From Pseudoselenomonas ruminantium (GTDB lineage: Bacteria > Bacillota > Negativicutes > Selenomonadales > Selenomonadaceae), in NCBI GenBank assembly GCA_015058625.1, contig SVCA01000001.1, positions 372,001-436,000 of the forward strand: a stretch of 64,000 nucleotides of DNA. The letters are read 5' to 3'. Positions within the stretch are counted from its first letter, which is position 1, and each line of letters starts with the position of its first letter. The notes beneath the pieces are model-generated. The model was not told where the DNA came from. It saw nothing but the letters and a program-made list of their open reading frames with translations, and did not search any database. Shown piece after piece: positions 36,204 to 45,131 of this stretch. The position numbers and the translations under genes were made by a program.

Positions 36204-37680
36204 GGTTATCGCTCCTTGCCGTTTCCAGATTTACATACTTATCCCCATAAAGCCACAGGGTGAACCGCGTCAGAATCCCGCTGGTGGAACGGTAAAACAC
36301 CGGCTGGGAACAGAACACCAGATAATTAATCCGCTGTGCAAAATGATTCAGCTTGACAAAGGCCCAGATAAATGACAGCGCCGCCGCCAAAAAGAAAGTG
36401 AAACCGTAACTGTAGCTGCCACCATAGTAGAGCCCCCAAAGCCCCAGCAGCAGATTGGACAGGAAAAACACCGCTGACAGACTCAGGACACTTTTTTGAT
36501 AATCGAAGTAAACCAGCAGAATATACACCAGCTGCAGCAATCCGGTAAAGAAGGCCCCAAAGAGCAGTACATTATACATATTCACCTGATTGTAGGTAAT
36601 GCCCGACCAGCTCAGAAGATAGTTGCCCACTGCCAGCGCCACCAGCGTAAACACCAACTGGAACTCCGTAATATGCCGCAGCTCAAACCATAGCGTATGC
36701 AGCAAATCCTTGCGGGCATCATCAATCTCCCGAAAGTTGCCCTTCTGGGTAATATAAGCAAAATAATGCGCATAGCGCTCATAAAAATTCGTCTCCACCG
36801 TCACCACAAACATGGTCATGAGCGGCAAAATGGACAGGAAGGCGTAAAAGGTCACCACATCATAGATAGGAGAGTACAGATACGTACCACCTACCAGCAC
36901 ACCCCAATCCCCCTGCCAGATGATGATATTGGGCAAAAAAAGTCCCAGCATATAACAGGTTGCCGTAAGAAAGAGCCGCCAATGACGTTCAAAATACGGC
37001 AGAAAGGCAAAATTCTGCCCACCTTTGTGCAGGCCAAAGTAACTGGTAATGTGCAGCAAAAAGAGCAGATTAATAAGCCCCATGCCTATATCCATGGCAA
37101 GCAGCCCGGACTGTTCCGGCTGCAGGCTGGTCTGGGTCAAAAATATCCAGACCAGAAAAACACTCACGAGCACACCGGCCAAATAGCTGATGAGCAGGCG
37201 GGAATAACGCTTCACTGCCGACAGATAAACGCTTTCCGTCCAGGCCAGCAATAGTTCCGCAAAAAAGAGATACCCCAGCCACTTAGTCAGAAGCGGCAAC
37301 GGCTTATCCCAGAAGAAAATCCCCGCAGCCACAGCTCCCAGCACCGTGATGATAGCCCCCATGCCAAAGAGGGACGCCGTCACATTTTCAAAGCGGCCCA
37401 AGGACAGGGAATCGGCCAGATAACGGGTCAGGACCATGATAAAGCCGGCCGATAGAATCTGGGAAAACACAAAGGCGTATACCACCGAAGCCACAAAAAC
37501 CTGACTAGCTTCCCCCTCAATGCCATAATAGGCAAAGAGGCTTTGCACGGCCAAGACCATACTGGTCATCAGGGCAAAGGGGCCGGCCGTGATGATGGCC
37601 GAATAGGAATATGCTTTTATATGGCCTGCCGCCGTGCGGGCCGTAAACAATTTCTTTAACTCAAAACCTACGCCTGCCAC
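36187..37680 (-). CDS. pelG: Pel polysaccharide exporter, inner-membrane protein PelG
   Basis: Polytopic inner-membrane protein of 497 aa with about 12 helices, of the MOP flippase-like PelG family. It begins MAGVGFELKKLF, as PelG proteins do, followed by SYSAIITAGPFALMTSMVLA. PelG is thought to move the growing Pel chain across the membrane together with PelD and PelE. The start is GTG at 37680; AAGGGA is close and a better AGGAGG lies 11 nt away. It begins 6 nt after pelF and overlaps the barrel gene by 17 nt. Confidence 0.9.
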   Translation of the reverse strand: MAGVGFELKKLFTARTAAGHIKAYSYSAIITAGPFALMTSMVLAVQSLFAYYGIEGEASQVFVASVVYAFVFSQILSAGFIMVLTRYLADSLSLGRFENVTASLFGMGAIITVLGAVAAGIFFWDKPLPLLTKWLGYLFFAELLLAWTESVYLSAVKRYSRLLISYLAGVLVSVFLVWIFLTQTSLQPEQSGLLAMDIGMGLINLLFLLHITSYFGLHKGGQNFAFLPYFERHWRLFLTATCYMLGLFLPNIIIWQGDWGVLVGGTYLYSPIYDVVTFYAFLSILPLMTMFVVTVETNFYERYAHYFAYITQKGNFREIDDARKDLLHTLWFELRHITEFQLVFTLVALAVGNYLLSWSGITYNQVNMYNVLLFGAFFTGLLQLVYILLVYFDYQKSVLSLSAVFFLSNLLLGLWGLYYGGSYSYGFTFFLAAALSFIWAFVKLNHFAQRINYLVFCSQPVFYRSTSGILTRFTLWLYGDKYVNLETARSDNHENKP

Positions 37681-37686
37681 TTTCCC

Positions 37687-39111
37687 TTATGCCTCCTGCA
37701 CATACATCTGATAAATCTCCCGGTACCGTTCGATGAACAGCTCATAGGTATAGCCGCGCCGGGTGCGCTCATAACCAATGTTGCCCATTTGCCGCCGTAG
37801 CTTAAAATCCTTACCCAGGCGAATCATTTCCCGGGCCATGGCTTCAAAATCCATCGGGGCCACTACAGCGCCTGCCGTGCCCAGGTCATCCTGGCTATCT
37901 CCATAGATAAGTTCCCGGCAGCAGCCCACATCCGTAGCCACAAAGGGACGATGCGCCGCAAAGCCCTCCAAAATCGCTAGGGGCTGCCCCTCACTGATGC
38001 TGGACAACATTAAGAAATCCATTTTAGGCAGATACTCTGCCACATTGACGGACCCCGCAAACTCCACATGGTTTATGCCCAACATGGAAACCGTCTGCTG
38101 ACACAAGTCGTAGTATTCCTTGTCCTCCCCATAGCCCCCCATAATCACCAGACGGGCATCAGGAAATTCTTCCTGAAACAGGAAAAAAGCCCGGAGCAAG
38201 GTCACAATATCTTTAATCGGCACGACCCGCACCACCGCACCGATGGTTAACGGGCCCTCATGGGGCTGCAACTCCCCGATTCCGGCGAAGCGCTCCATAT
38301 GCACACCATTGGGCACAATGCCAATCTTATGAGGGGCACAGCCCAAATCCTGCTCAATTTCGGCATTGTGTTCAAAAAGGGTATACACCCTGTCCGCCGT
38401 CTTATACGACAGCTTTGCCAAATTATAAAAATACTGAATCCAGACAGACTTAAAATCCCCCTGTGCCCAGTCACTTTTGATGATTTCCACTTCCCTCTCC
38501 CGGGAGTAGATGCCATGCTCCGTGATGATAAAAGGTTTATGGTAAATTTCAGCCGCCATGGCGCCAATCACACCGCAGTACCCTGTAGCCACACTATGAT
38601 AGACATCTGCTTTCGGCAGGTCCTGCTGCAACAGATAGAGCAGGGGCAGCAGCATGGAGCGAATGGTCCAGAAAAAATCCGTAAAGGGCAGATAACTGTA
38701 TTTTTCCATATAGACCCGCTGAATGATGTCAAAGAAATCACTGGACATAAATATATCCAGTGAGCTGGCAAAGCGGCGGCGCTCACGGAAAATCGAAGCC
38801 AGCTTATGGATATCGAGCGGTCTGCCACCCATAACCAAATCATAGATGGCCTCCCGTTCTTCTGCCGTCAGGATATTCTCCAGCATATCCTGCGAACGCT
38901 GGTTTAAAATCTCATCGAGAAATTCTTCCTGTATTCCCTTTAAGTTGGGCGGGAACTTATACTTGAAAGCACCCCTATCCTTGGATTCAGCCCCGATGGA
39001 ATAGATAAAGAATTCATGCTGGGGAAGCCCCTGAATGAGCATCTGGCACCAGGAGGACACGCCCCCCACCACATAGGGATAGGAACCTTCCGTCAACAGA
39101 CAGATTCTCAT
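37687..39111 (-). CDS. pelF: Pel polysaccharide glycosyltransferase PelF (GT4)
   Basis: Cytoplasmic GT4-type glycosyltransferase of 474 aa that polymerises Pel from a UDP-sugar (UDP-GalNAc in the known system). The N terminus RICLLTEGSYPYVVGGVSSW is the PelF signature. The C-terminal donor-site motif is SEGQPLAILEGFAAHRP, followed by VATDVGCCREL. The start at 39111 overlaps the pelA stop by four bases (ATGA); six upstream in-frame codons are ignored. It lies between pelA and pelG. Confidence 0.93.
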   Translation of the reverse strand: MRICLLTEGSYPYVVGGVSSWCQMLIQGLPQHEFFIYSIGAESKDRGAFKYKFPPNLKGIQEEFLDEILNQRSQDMLENILTAEEREAIYDLVMGGRPLDIHKLASIFRERRRFASSLDIFMSSDFFDIIQRVYMEKYSYLPFTDFFWTIRSMLLPLLYLLQQDLPKADVYHSVATGYCGVIGAMAAEIYHKPFIITEHGIYSREREVEIIKSDWAQGDFKSVWIQYFYNLAKLSYKTADRVYTLFEHNAEIEQDLGCAPHKIGIVPNGVHMERFAGIGELQPHEGPLTIGAVVRVVPIKDIVTLLRAFFLFQEEFPDARLVIMGGYGEDKEYYDLCQQTVSMLGINHVEFAGSVNVAEYLPKMDFLMLSSISEGQPLAILEGFAAHRPFVATDVGCCRELIYGDSQDDLGTAGAVVAPMDFEAMAREMIRLGKDFKLRRQMGNIGYERTRRGYTYELFIERYREIYQMYVQEA

Positions 39112-40934
39112 TTGGCTTTCTCCTTCCATTTGATGATGGTTTCCGGTTTTTCCGTTTCAATCATATAGGCATCATCACCGATTTTACGCGCACTGCCCCC
39201 GGTAACTTCTGCAATCTCTTTTGAAGAACGCAGCACAAACCGCAGGGGATAATGATAATTCCAACAGTTCAGTATCAGCTTATCCTGTTCCCGTGTCACC
39301 CGGTAATCCATGTCCAAATAATCGGCAAAATAAGCCACGCATTCAGAATCCGTTACAGGGCGCAACCAGCCGAAGCGGTCATTTATCTCCGCCAGGAAGT
39401 TATGGAAGCCCTGCACCATCATCGCCCAAGTCAAATCCTTGCTTTCCTCGTAGAATAGTTCATCGGGATGAACGAAATGCGAAAAAACGCCAATGTAATT
39501 AATCACGCTGATATTTTCCCACATATTCTGCCTGTCTGGCGCATAGCCGGAGGTAAAGCGGGGAATCTCATAGGTTCCATCCGCATTGCGCCCAAAGTCC
39601 TGATAATACCCCCGCTCCGAATAAAGGCCATCAAAGAGAGACGAATACACTTTAAGCTCAGGAAATACTTCCTTTACTGCTTCGTGGCCCTCTGGGCTTA
39701 AAATATCAGACGGCGGCACATAGGACTGAAAATCGTAGTCCGGATAGGCGCTCTTGATATAACGGCGCAATTCCTGCAGGCTTTCCACCATATCTTCCTT
39801 GCTTTCCCAAGGCACATAGTCCAGTTCATCCTGATTATATCCTGCAGGCGCCAGCGACTGGTGATTGTAACCATGTAAGCCCAATTCGCCCCCCATGTCG
39901 AGAAGTTCCCGGCCATAGACGATTAAATTATCCCGGGCCTGTCTTCCCTGCGTCGGCACAAAGGGCCCCTTTACCTGGTCCCCATAGGACTCAATAATCA
40001 GCCCAGTATACTTCAAGGAATACTTATCTGCACACTCCCGCATAAAGGGCCACCAGATATGACGAAAAAAATCAGCCGTATCTACATGCAGTTCGTCGTA
40101 TATCTTATCAAAGTTGCCCTCCGGCACTGGCGCAGGAAAATCGTCGATAAAAAACAGCTTGGTGCCCACTACGGGATAAATGCTATCTTCACCGCAATGA
40201 GCCAGCATTGCCGTCAACACGCCAATATTGGTCTTATCATCCCGCACAGCGCCATTGTAGAACAGGCATTTTCCCTGACCATAAGCATGTTCCCATAATA
40301 GGGGACTGCCATCCAAGGCAGCTATATGCACCACATCATCATCCTGCAATGTTACCGCCAGGGTATCCGTATGGTACTGCGTCCCCTCACCAAAAGAAAA
40401 GCCCTTACCCGCAAAGAGAAAATCCGTATTCAACTGAATGCCCAGAACACTCTTTTGCCCACCGGCCACCGTAAAGCCTGCCATTTCCTGGCAGATATCC
40501 GGCACGCCCACGCCAGCCTCCACTTCCGGATACATCATAAAGGCCACCGTGCCGCCTTGAGCCGCATAGTCTGCCAGCTTAGGCAGAACGACGGTTTTAT
40601 TCCAGTTGCTGGCAGCCAATAATACGCCGCGATAGGAAGCATCCACCGCCGTATCCTCGTAGATGGAGCAAGAAACCGCTTCTTTCTTCTGCTGCTCCAG
40701 GAGCCAGGCCAGGCGGTGATTGGCAAAGACGCTGGGCACATCCCGCGGGTCATAGAGGATAAGGTACTTCTCTTTCTCTCCTTGCGTATGCGTACCCTGA
40801 AGGATATTTTTCGGCACGAAATTCAGATTGCGGAAATAATCCAGTTTCAAAAAACCATCCATTCTGCTGAACTGAAAGAAGCAGCCCAACAGGATAACCA
40901 GGACAATAACGCCTGCAATACCGCGCTTATCCAT
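39108..40934 (-). CDS. pelA: PelA-type polysaccharide deacetylase (DUF2194, hydrolase domain absent)
   Basis: Membrane-anchored protein of 608 aa. Residues 5-25 are a single helix or uncleaved signal (GIAGVIVLVILLGCFFQF). The middle part (about 55-230) resembles a glutaminase-like fold. From about 265 comes the deacetylase: KLFFIDDFPAPVP with the metal Asp, GGELGLHGYNHQSL with the metal His pair, then YVPPSDILSP. This matches the deacetylase-only PelA of Gram-positive clusters; Pseudomonas PelA has an extra N-terminal hydrolase, which here may be replaced by the separate GH114-type gene. The start at 40934 follows GAGGAGG at good spacing and overlaps pelE by 8 nt. Confidence 0.88.
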   Translation of the reverse strand: MDKRGIAGVIVLVILLGCFFQFSRMDGFLKLDYFRNLNFVPKNILQGTHTQGEKEKYLILYDPRDVPSVFANHRLAWLLEQQKKEAVSCSIYEDTAVDASYRGVLLAASNWNKTVVLPKLADYAAQGGTVAFMMYPEVEAGVGVPDICQEMAGFTVAGGQKSVLGIQLNTDFLFAGKGFSFGEGTQYHTDTLAVTLQDDDVVHIAALDGSPLLWEHAYGQGKCLFYNGAVRDDKTNIGVLTAMLAHCGEDSIYPVVGTKLFFIDDFPAPVPEGNFDKIYDELHVDTADFFRHIWWPFMRECADKYSLKYTGLIIESYGDQVKGPFVPTQGRQARDNLIVYGRELLDMGGELGLHGYNHQSLAPAGYNQDELDYVPWESKEDMVESLQELRRYIKSAYPDYDFQSYVPPSDILSPEGHEAVKEVFPELKVYSSLFDGLYSERGYYQDFGRNADGTYEIPRFTSGYAPDRQNMWENISVINYIGVFSHFVHPDELFYEESKDLTWAMMVQGFHNFLAEINDRFGWLRPVTDSECVAYFADYLDMDYRVTREQDKLILNCWNYHYPLRFVLRSSKEIAEVTGGSARKIGDDAYMIETEKPETIIKWKEKAK

Positions 40935-41838
40935 GGATTGCCTCCTCCTGTCTGTGTCCATCTTTGTCCCAATAGCGTATAGCCCGCAAGGCTTCCTGCG
41001 ACAACTCTATCGGGCAGGCCTTCATTTCCCGGATTTTCTGCTGTAATTGTCGGGGCTTACGCCAGCTCTGATAGAGCCGGATATACATCATATAGCTTTC
41101 CTCATTCTCTGGAAAACGTTCCTTCAATTCCGCACAAACTAGCTCTGCCTCCACATAATTTTTCGTGGCCAAAAGATGGTCTATTTCTTCAATATAATAT
41201 TCCATCTTATCCGGGCAGGCTTTTTTCAGGTAATCCAATAAACCGATATAATCTCCCTGCTTCTTGGCATAGGTTACATGGTCGATAAATTTCTCCTGTG
41301 CCAGATAGCTCTTTAGCAGCTGGGCGTATTCCTCCAGCCGGGGCACATTCTCTTGTCCTTCACTACTTACAATCATGGATTCGCGGGAAAACAGTTCATT
41401 TTCCAGTTTTTCCATGCGGGCCGTCAGCAGTGCCACCGCATAATAGGCAATTTCCCTGTCCCGGTCATGCATGGCCATTTGCAAAATGCTTTCATTATCC
41501 ACCACTGCCTGTTTAATGGCTCCGGTAAAAAACTGGCGTTTCTTCTGAACATCTTCCACCAGAAAGGCATCGTTCAAAGGAATGATATCCGCATTCAAGC
41601 TGGTGCCCTGAAAGAACGCCTCGCCCTCTTGCTCTGCTTCAGGATGGTGGCCTCCATTCAACGCCAGCAGCAGGCAGCAAAGACGATAGCTCACCATCAG
41701 CAGCACACCAAAGAAGGGAATGGCCAAGGCGATTACCGTTTCCGTCACCACCTGCAAGCGGGGCTTGCGCCATGAGTTCCCGAGAAAATAAATCAGGGTC
41801 ACAGCCAGATGCAGCAATAAAATTGCATAAAAGTCCAT
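40927..41838 (-). CDS. pelE: PelE-type membrane protein with TPR-like C-terminal part
   Basis: A 303-aa protein with two N-terminal helices (LLLHLAVTLIYFLG and VIALAIPFFGVLLMVSYRL), then a soluble helical part resembling tetratricopeptide units (LVCAELKERFPENEESYMMY). This is the plan of PelE, which helps PelD, PelF and PelG form the inner-membrane complex. Family identity rests on the plan and position more than on sharp motifs. The start overlaps the pelD stop by one base (TGATG). Confidence 0.82.
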   Translation of the reverse strand: MDFYAILLLHLAVTLIYFLGNSWRKPRLQVVTETVIALAIPFFGVLLMVSYRLCCLLLALNGGHHPEAEQEGEAFFQGTSLNADIIPLNDAFLVEDVQKKRQFFTGAIKQAVVDNESILQMAMHDRDREIAYYAVALLTARMEKLENELFSRESMIVSSEGQENVPRLEEYAQLLKSYLAQEKFIDHVTYAKKQGDYIGLLDYLKKACPDKMEYYIEEIDHLLATKNYVEAELVCAELKERFPENEESYMMYIRLYQSWRKPRQLQQKIREMKACPIELSQEALRAIRYWDKDGHRQEEAIHG

Positions 41839-43940
41839 CAGCCCACCGCCTCACAAACCGTTGTTGCCACGCCAGCTCCCTGCAAGCGCTCCTGCACCAT
41901 GGCTGTAATCTTCTTATCCGCATCCGGCAGCAGGATGTAGACACCATCGCCGCCTACCCCTACAAAATCCTCGTTACGGATAACATGCCCCAGGCGTCTG
42001 TCAAGCCCTTCGTAATTCAAATCATCCATAACCACCTTCAACACGGCCACAGTCAAATCCTCCTGCAGCGTACGCCGGTTTTGCAGTTCCTGAATGATTT
42101 TCCGGAACTCTTCCGCCTGCAAGATACGGGTTCCTGCCACAAAGCGCTTCTCCTGCACCTCCTGCTCATAGCGGTAAGCTCTGGCCATAGATGCCGAAAT
42201 CAGGCGCGTGGTAATGGATAGCAGATTCTGCTGGTAAAGGCTCCACTGCTCGAAGCCCAGACCAAAAATGGTAATAACGGCAATGACCTTATCCTGATAT
42301 ACGATAGGCGCGGCCAAATCCGGTGTATCCTTGAGCAAATCCTTATTCACAAAAATCGTCTGTTCCTGCAACAATACCTGCAGATAGGAATAGTCCTCCA
42401 CGCGCAGAGAACGGGGCTGACGCGCGGCCAGCTTGCCCATGCGCACCTTTTGCCGCAAAAAGTGGCCGTCTTTTCCCACCACATAGATGGCAATATCGTC
42501 CACATTGAGGATTTGCGCGGTTACCGCCGTTGCCTGCGTGAAGATATTTTCCTGCTCCACACTGTCGAGCTGCTTGATAATACGGTACAATCGTCCGATA
42601 CTGTCATCGGTATTGACAATCTGCCGATAGAGCTTATCCTTTACCGCCAGATTATCCTCATAGAGCTCCTTCATAAAGGACTGGCGCTCTTGGCTCTGGC
42701 GCTTCTGCCACTCCACAGCCTCTCGCTCAAAACGCCGGGCATCGGCAAAGTATCCGGTCAGGGCCGCCGTAAAGAGATAGGCCGTCAGATGCAGGATATT
42801 TTCCGGTACATAGGTAAGGGAAATAAGCTCCCCGCCACGAGCCAGGGAGCCCATAATAAAGATAAACGCCGCCGCCACCATGGCGATAAAGGACTGTCTC
42901 TTGCCGTAGAGCAGTCCCATGGAGCCGATATAGACAAAATTCAAATCCAGCTGCGTCTGGGGATTTACCGTGGTCCCCTGCTGCCAATAAGCAATACCTG
43001 CCATCATGATTGCCCCCACGGCATTTTCCACATAGGGAATGATTTCCCTGCCCAAGACCCGCCATTTAATCCGCTGCTTCCGGGCCTGGGCCTCCAGCTG
43101 GTCAGCTTCCACCTTGGCCTGAATATAGTCCCAGGTCTGGGCCAGGCCGGACTTCCGGTCATACTTTAACCGCCAGCCCAATTCATGCTGAGCTTTTTTA
43201 CTCTCCAACACCGGCTGCACATAGGGAAAGGATTTGAAGCTAGCCGCATCATCATAAATATCCGGGATTTCCGTTACATTTCTGACCCAATCCGCAAAGC
43301 CCCTTGCCGACAGACCTTCCCCCGTACCGAGGTTCAATTCCTCCCCCTGACAGCCACGGGCCACCGCCCGATAGATGCCATATACTGCATCTGCCGAATA
43401 CAAAAAATCGCGAGGCGTTGTTTCATCATCCATGCGCGGCAGGACTTTCTTTTTCAAGCTGGCATAGAGTGTACGCGCCACCAGTCCGTCCTGCGGGCCG
43501 CTGTCCGGGCCATAGACCTCCGGCAGGCGGATAATGGTCAGCGGAATAACCGCCCACTCCGACCAGACCTTAACAGCCTTTTCCGCCACCAACGCCATGC
43601 CATCAGCCGCCCGCTCGGACATTTCTCCCTTGACAGCGGCTGCCGTGGAAATAAAATACACCGCTTCCACCGCATACTCATAGGTCAGTGCCAGAACATC
43701 CGCCAGCCGCTGCAGGGCATTCATGCGCTCAGCTGCCTGCCGTTCCGCCGGCCACACATAAATGAGCACAGGTATATTGTAAATGCGCAACAATTCCCGG
43801 GTCTGTTCCAACCTATCCGTACCCCGGAAAAATTCCCAATTTTCCTTGATGAACAGCCGTTCCAGCTGCTCATCCCAAAAAGGTTTTACACCTGTCAGGA
43901 TAACTCTGCGTTTTAGCTGATTAACCTTCTCCTCAGCCAT
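41838..43940 (-). CDS. pelD: PelD-type c-di-GMP receptor fused to a degenerate SDR domain
   Basis: Inner-membrane regulator of 700 aa. Residues 12-285 resemble an extended SDR (epimerase) domain, with VYGPDS and ELNLGTGEGLS, but the glycine-rich NAD motif reads TGVKPFWD and no Tyr-x3-Lys is visible, so it is probably inactive. Residues 300-400 hold four helices, then a GAF domain (about 455-590). Residues 600-698 are GGDEF-like: the motif is GGDG (663-666), preceded by the I-site R655-N-E-D658. PelD binds c-di-GMP at RxxD and turns on polymer synthesis; the same is expected here. The start at 43940 has AAGGAG at a long 11-nt spacing. It begins 20 nt after holA. Confidence 0.87.
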   Translation of the reverse strand: MAEEKVNQLKRRVILTGVKPFWDEQLERLFIKENWEFFRGTDRLEQTRELLRIYNIPVLIYVWPAERQAAERMNALQRLADVLALTYEYAVEAVYFISTAAAVKGEMSERAADGMALVAEKAVKVWSEWAVIPLTIIRLPEVYGPDSGPQDGLVARTLYASLKKKVLPRMDDETTPRDFLYSADAVYGIYRAVARGCQGEELNLGTGEGLSARGFADWVRNVTEIPDIYDDAASFKSFPYVQPVLESKKAQHELGWRLKYDRKSGLAQTWDYIQAKVEADQLEAQARKQRIKWRVLGREIIPYVENAVGAIMMAGIAYWQQGTTVNPQTQLDLNFVYIGSMGLLYGKRQSFIAMVAAAFIFIMGSLARGGELISLTYVPENILHLTAYLFTAALTGYFADARRFEREAVEWQKRQSQERQSFMKELYEDNLAVKDKLYRQIVNTDDSIGRLYRIIKQLDSVEQENIFTQATAVTAQILNVDDIAIYVVGKDGHFLRQKVRMGKLAARQPRSLRVEDYSYLQVLLQEQTIFVNKDLLKDTPDLAAPIVYQDKVIAVITIFGLGFEQWSLYQQNLLSITTRLISASMARAYRYEQEVQEKRFVAGTRILQAEEFRKIIQELQNRRTLQEDLTVAVLKVVMDDLNYEGLDRRLGHVIRNEDFVGVGGDGVYILLPDADKKITAMVQERLQGAGVATTVCEAVG

Positions 43941-43960
43941 AGAAACATTCGCTCCTTTTC

Positions 43961-45004
43961 CTATGCCTCCCCACGGCATAAGTCAATCACTATGTGCTCT
44001 AAAACTTCGTCTCCTGCTTGTCCTGTTTTCAAAAAATAATCTGCGTCTATTAGTTCTAACATATTGCGTTTGAGCACGGCAGCGGGAAACTGCATAGCCG
44101 CCCGCCCCAACTTCTCGGCAATAAAGGGATTAAGCTCCAAAGGCTTAGCCAGTGCTTTTCCCCGGATGCCCTGTTGCTGCAACACCTGTGCCTGCCAAAG
44201 CTGCCGCACATGGCGGGTAAGCAGCGCCAGAATCACGGTAAAATAAGTGCCATCATTTAACTGCCGCCGCAAAAGCTGTAAGGCCTTTTTCGCCTTGCGC
44301 TCGCTGATAGCATCCAGCAGCGCAAAAACCGACACCTCCGGCAATCCCGCAAAGACCTTTTCCAAAAGCTCCCGGGTAATGCGCCTGTCCTGCGTAAACA
44401 GCGCCAGCTTGTCAAACTCCCTGTCCAGAAATTCCAGGGAAATCGTCTGCATGGTGCTGACGACACCGCTGAAATAAGCCATGGCCTCTCTATCCATATC
44501 CTTGTTGATGGTTTGGAGCTTGCCCTGCAGCCAGTCATTGATATTCCAGGCACGGATGGCTTCCGCCTCCAGCACCATGCCATTTTTTTCTATGGTCTTG
44601 TAAATTTTTCGCCGCTTATCGGCCTTGCCATTCTGGACAAAAATCACATAGCTGAACTCCGGCATATCCGCCAAGGTGGCCAGCAGCCGTTCCAGCTTTT
44701 TGTCCTTGCCAGCTTTTTTCTCCTCCCCCTCGTTCTTATCCTTGAACAAGCTCGTGTCCTGCAGCAGCAGCACATTCTTGCTGGCAAAAAAAGGCGCGGT
44801 CTCGATAAGCCCCACTAAATCATCAGAATCAACCGCCCCCGATATTTTCTGTATTGCCTCGCCCTGCTCCTGCGGGTTGGCAAACAATCGTGAAAGAATT
44901 CGCTCCTGCGCCTTTTCAATATAATAATGTTCCTCGCCTGCCAGTAAATAAACTTGTTTCAGTTCACCCCGCTGCAGGCTGGCCATAAAATCGCCAAATT
45001 TCAA
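43961..45004 (-). CDS. holA: DNA polymerase III subunit delta
   Basis: Clamp-loader subunit of 347 aa that opens the sliding clamp. N-terminal elements VYLLAGEEHYYIEKAQERI and LLLQDTSLF, then the long KADKRRKIYKTIEKNG segment and the C-terminal helical collar are typical of HolA. In many Firmicutes holA directly follows comEC; here gdhA and a helicase lie between. The pel operon starts 20 nt downstream in the same direction, so low-level read-through into pelD is possible. Confidence 0.93.
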   Translation of the reverse strand: MKFGDFMASLQRGELKQVYLLAGEEHYYIEKAQERILSRLFANPQEQGEAIQKISGAVDSDDLVGLIETAPFFASKNVLLLQDTSLFKDKNEGEEKKAGKDKKLERLLATLADMPEFSYVIFVQNGKADKRRKIYKTIEKNGMVLEAEAIRAWNINDWLQGKLQTINKDMDREAMAYFSGVVSTMQTISLEFLDREFDKLALFTQDRRITRELLEKVFAGLPEVSVFALLDAISERKAKKALQLLRRQLNDGTYFTVILALLTRHVRQLWQAQVLQQQGIRGKALAKPLELNPFIAEKLGRAAMQFPAAVLKRNMLELIDADYFLKTGQAGDEVLEHIVIDLCRGEA

Positions 45005-45083
45005 CGTTTCTACCTCAACATTAAGATTATCTTAGTATTATAGCGTAGTCTGAGAAGTTTTTCCATTAAAAAAAGATTAAAAA

Positions 45084-45111
45084 ATGACCGGCCAACGAAT
45101 TGACCGGTCAG
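45084..45111 (-). terminator. Terminator after gdhA, palindrome-derived
   Basis: A stem of TGACCGG-CAA with TTG-CCGGTCA (one mismatch) and loop CGAA. The right unit (45100-45111, TTGACCGGTCAG) is one mismatch from the palindrome consensus. On the minus strand it is followed by TTTTTTAATC. Confidence 0.75.
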
Positions 45112-45131
45112 AGAAAAATCACGTATAACTA

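Noticed and set aside
43115..43905. The SDR part of PelD as an active UDP-GlcNAc/GalNAc epimerase
   Set aside because: The glycine-rich NAD motif and the Tyr-x3-Lys pair cannot be found, although the fold-level features are there.
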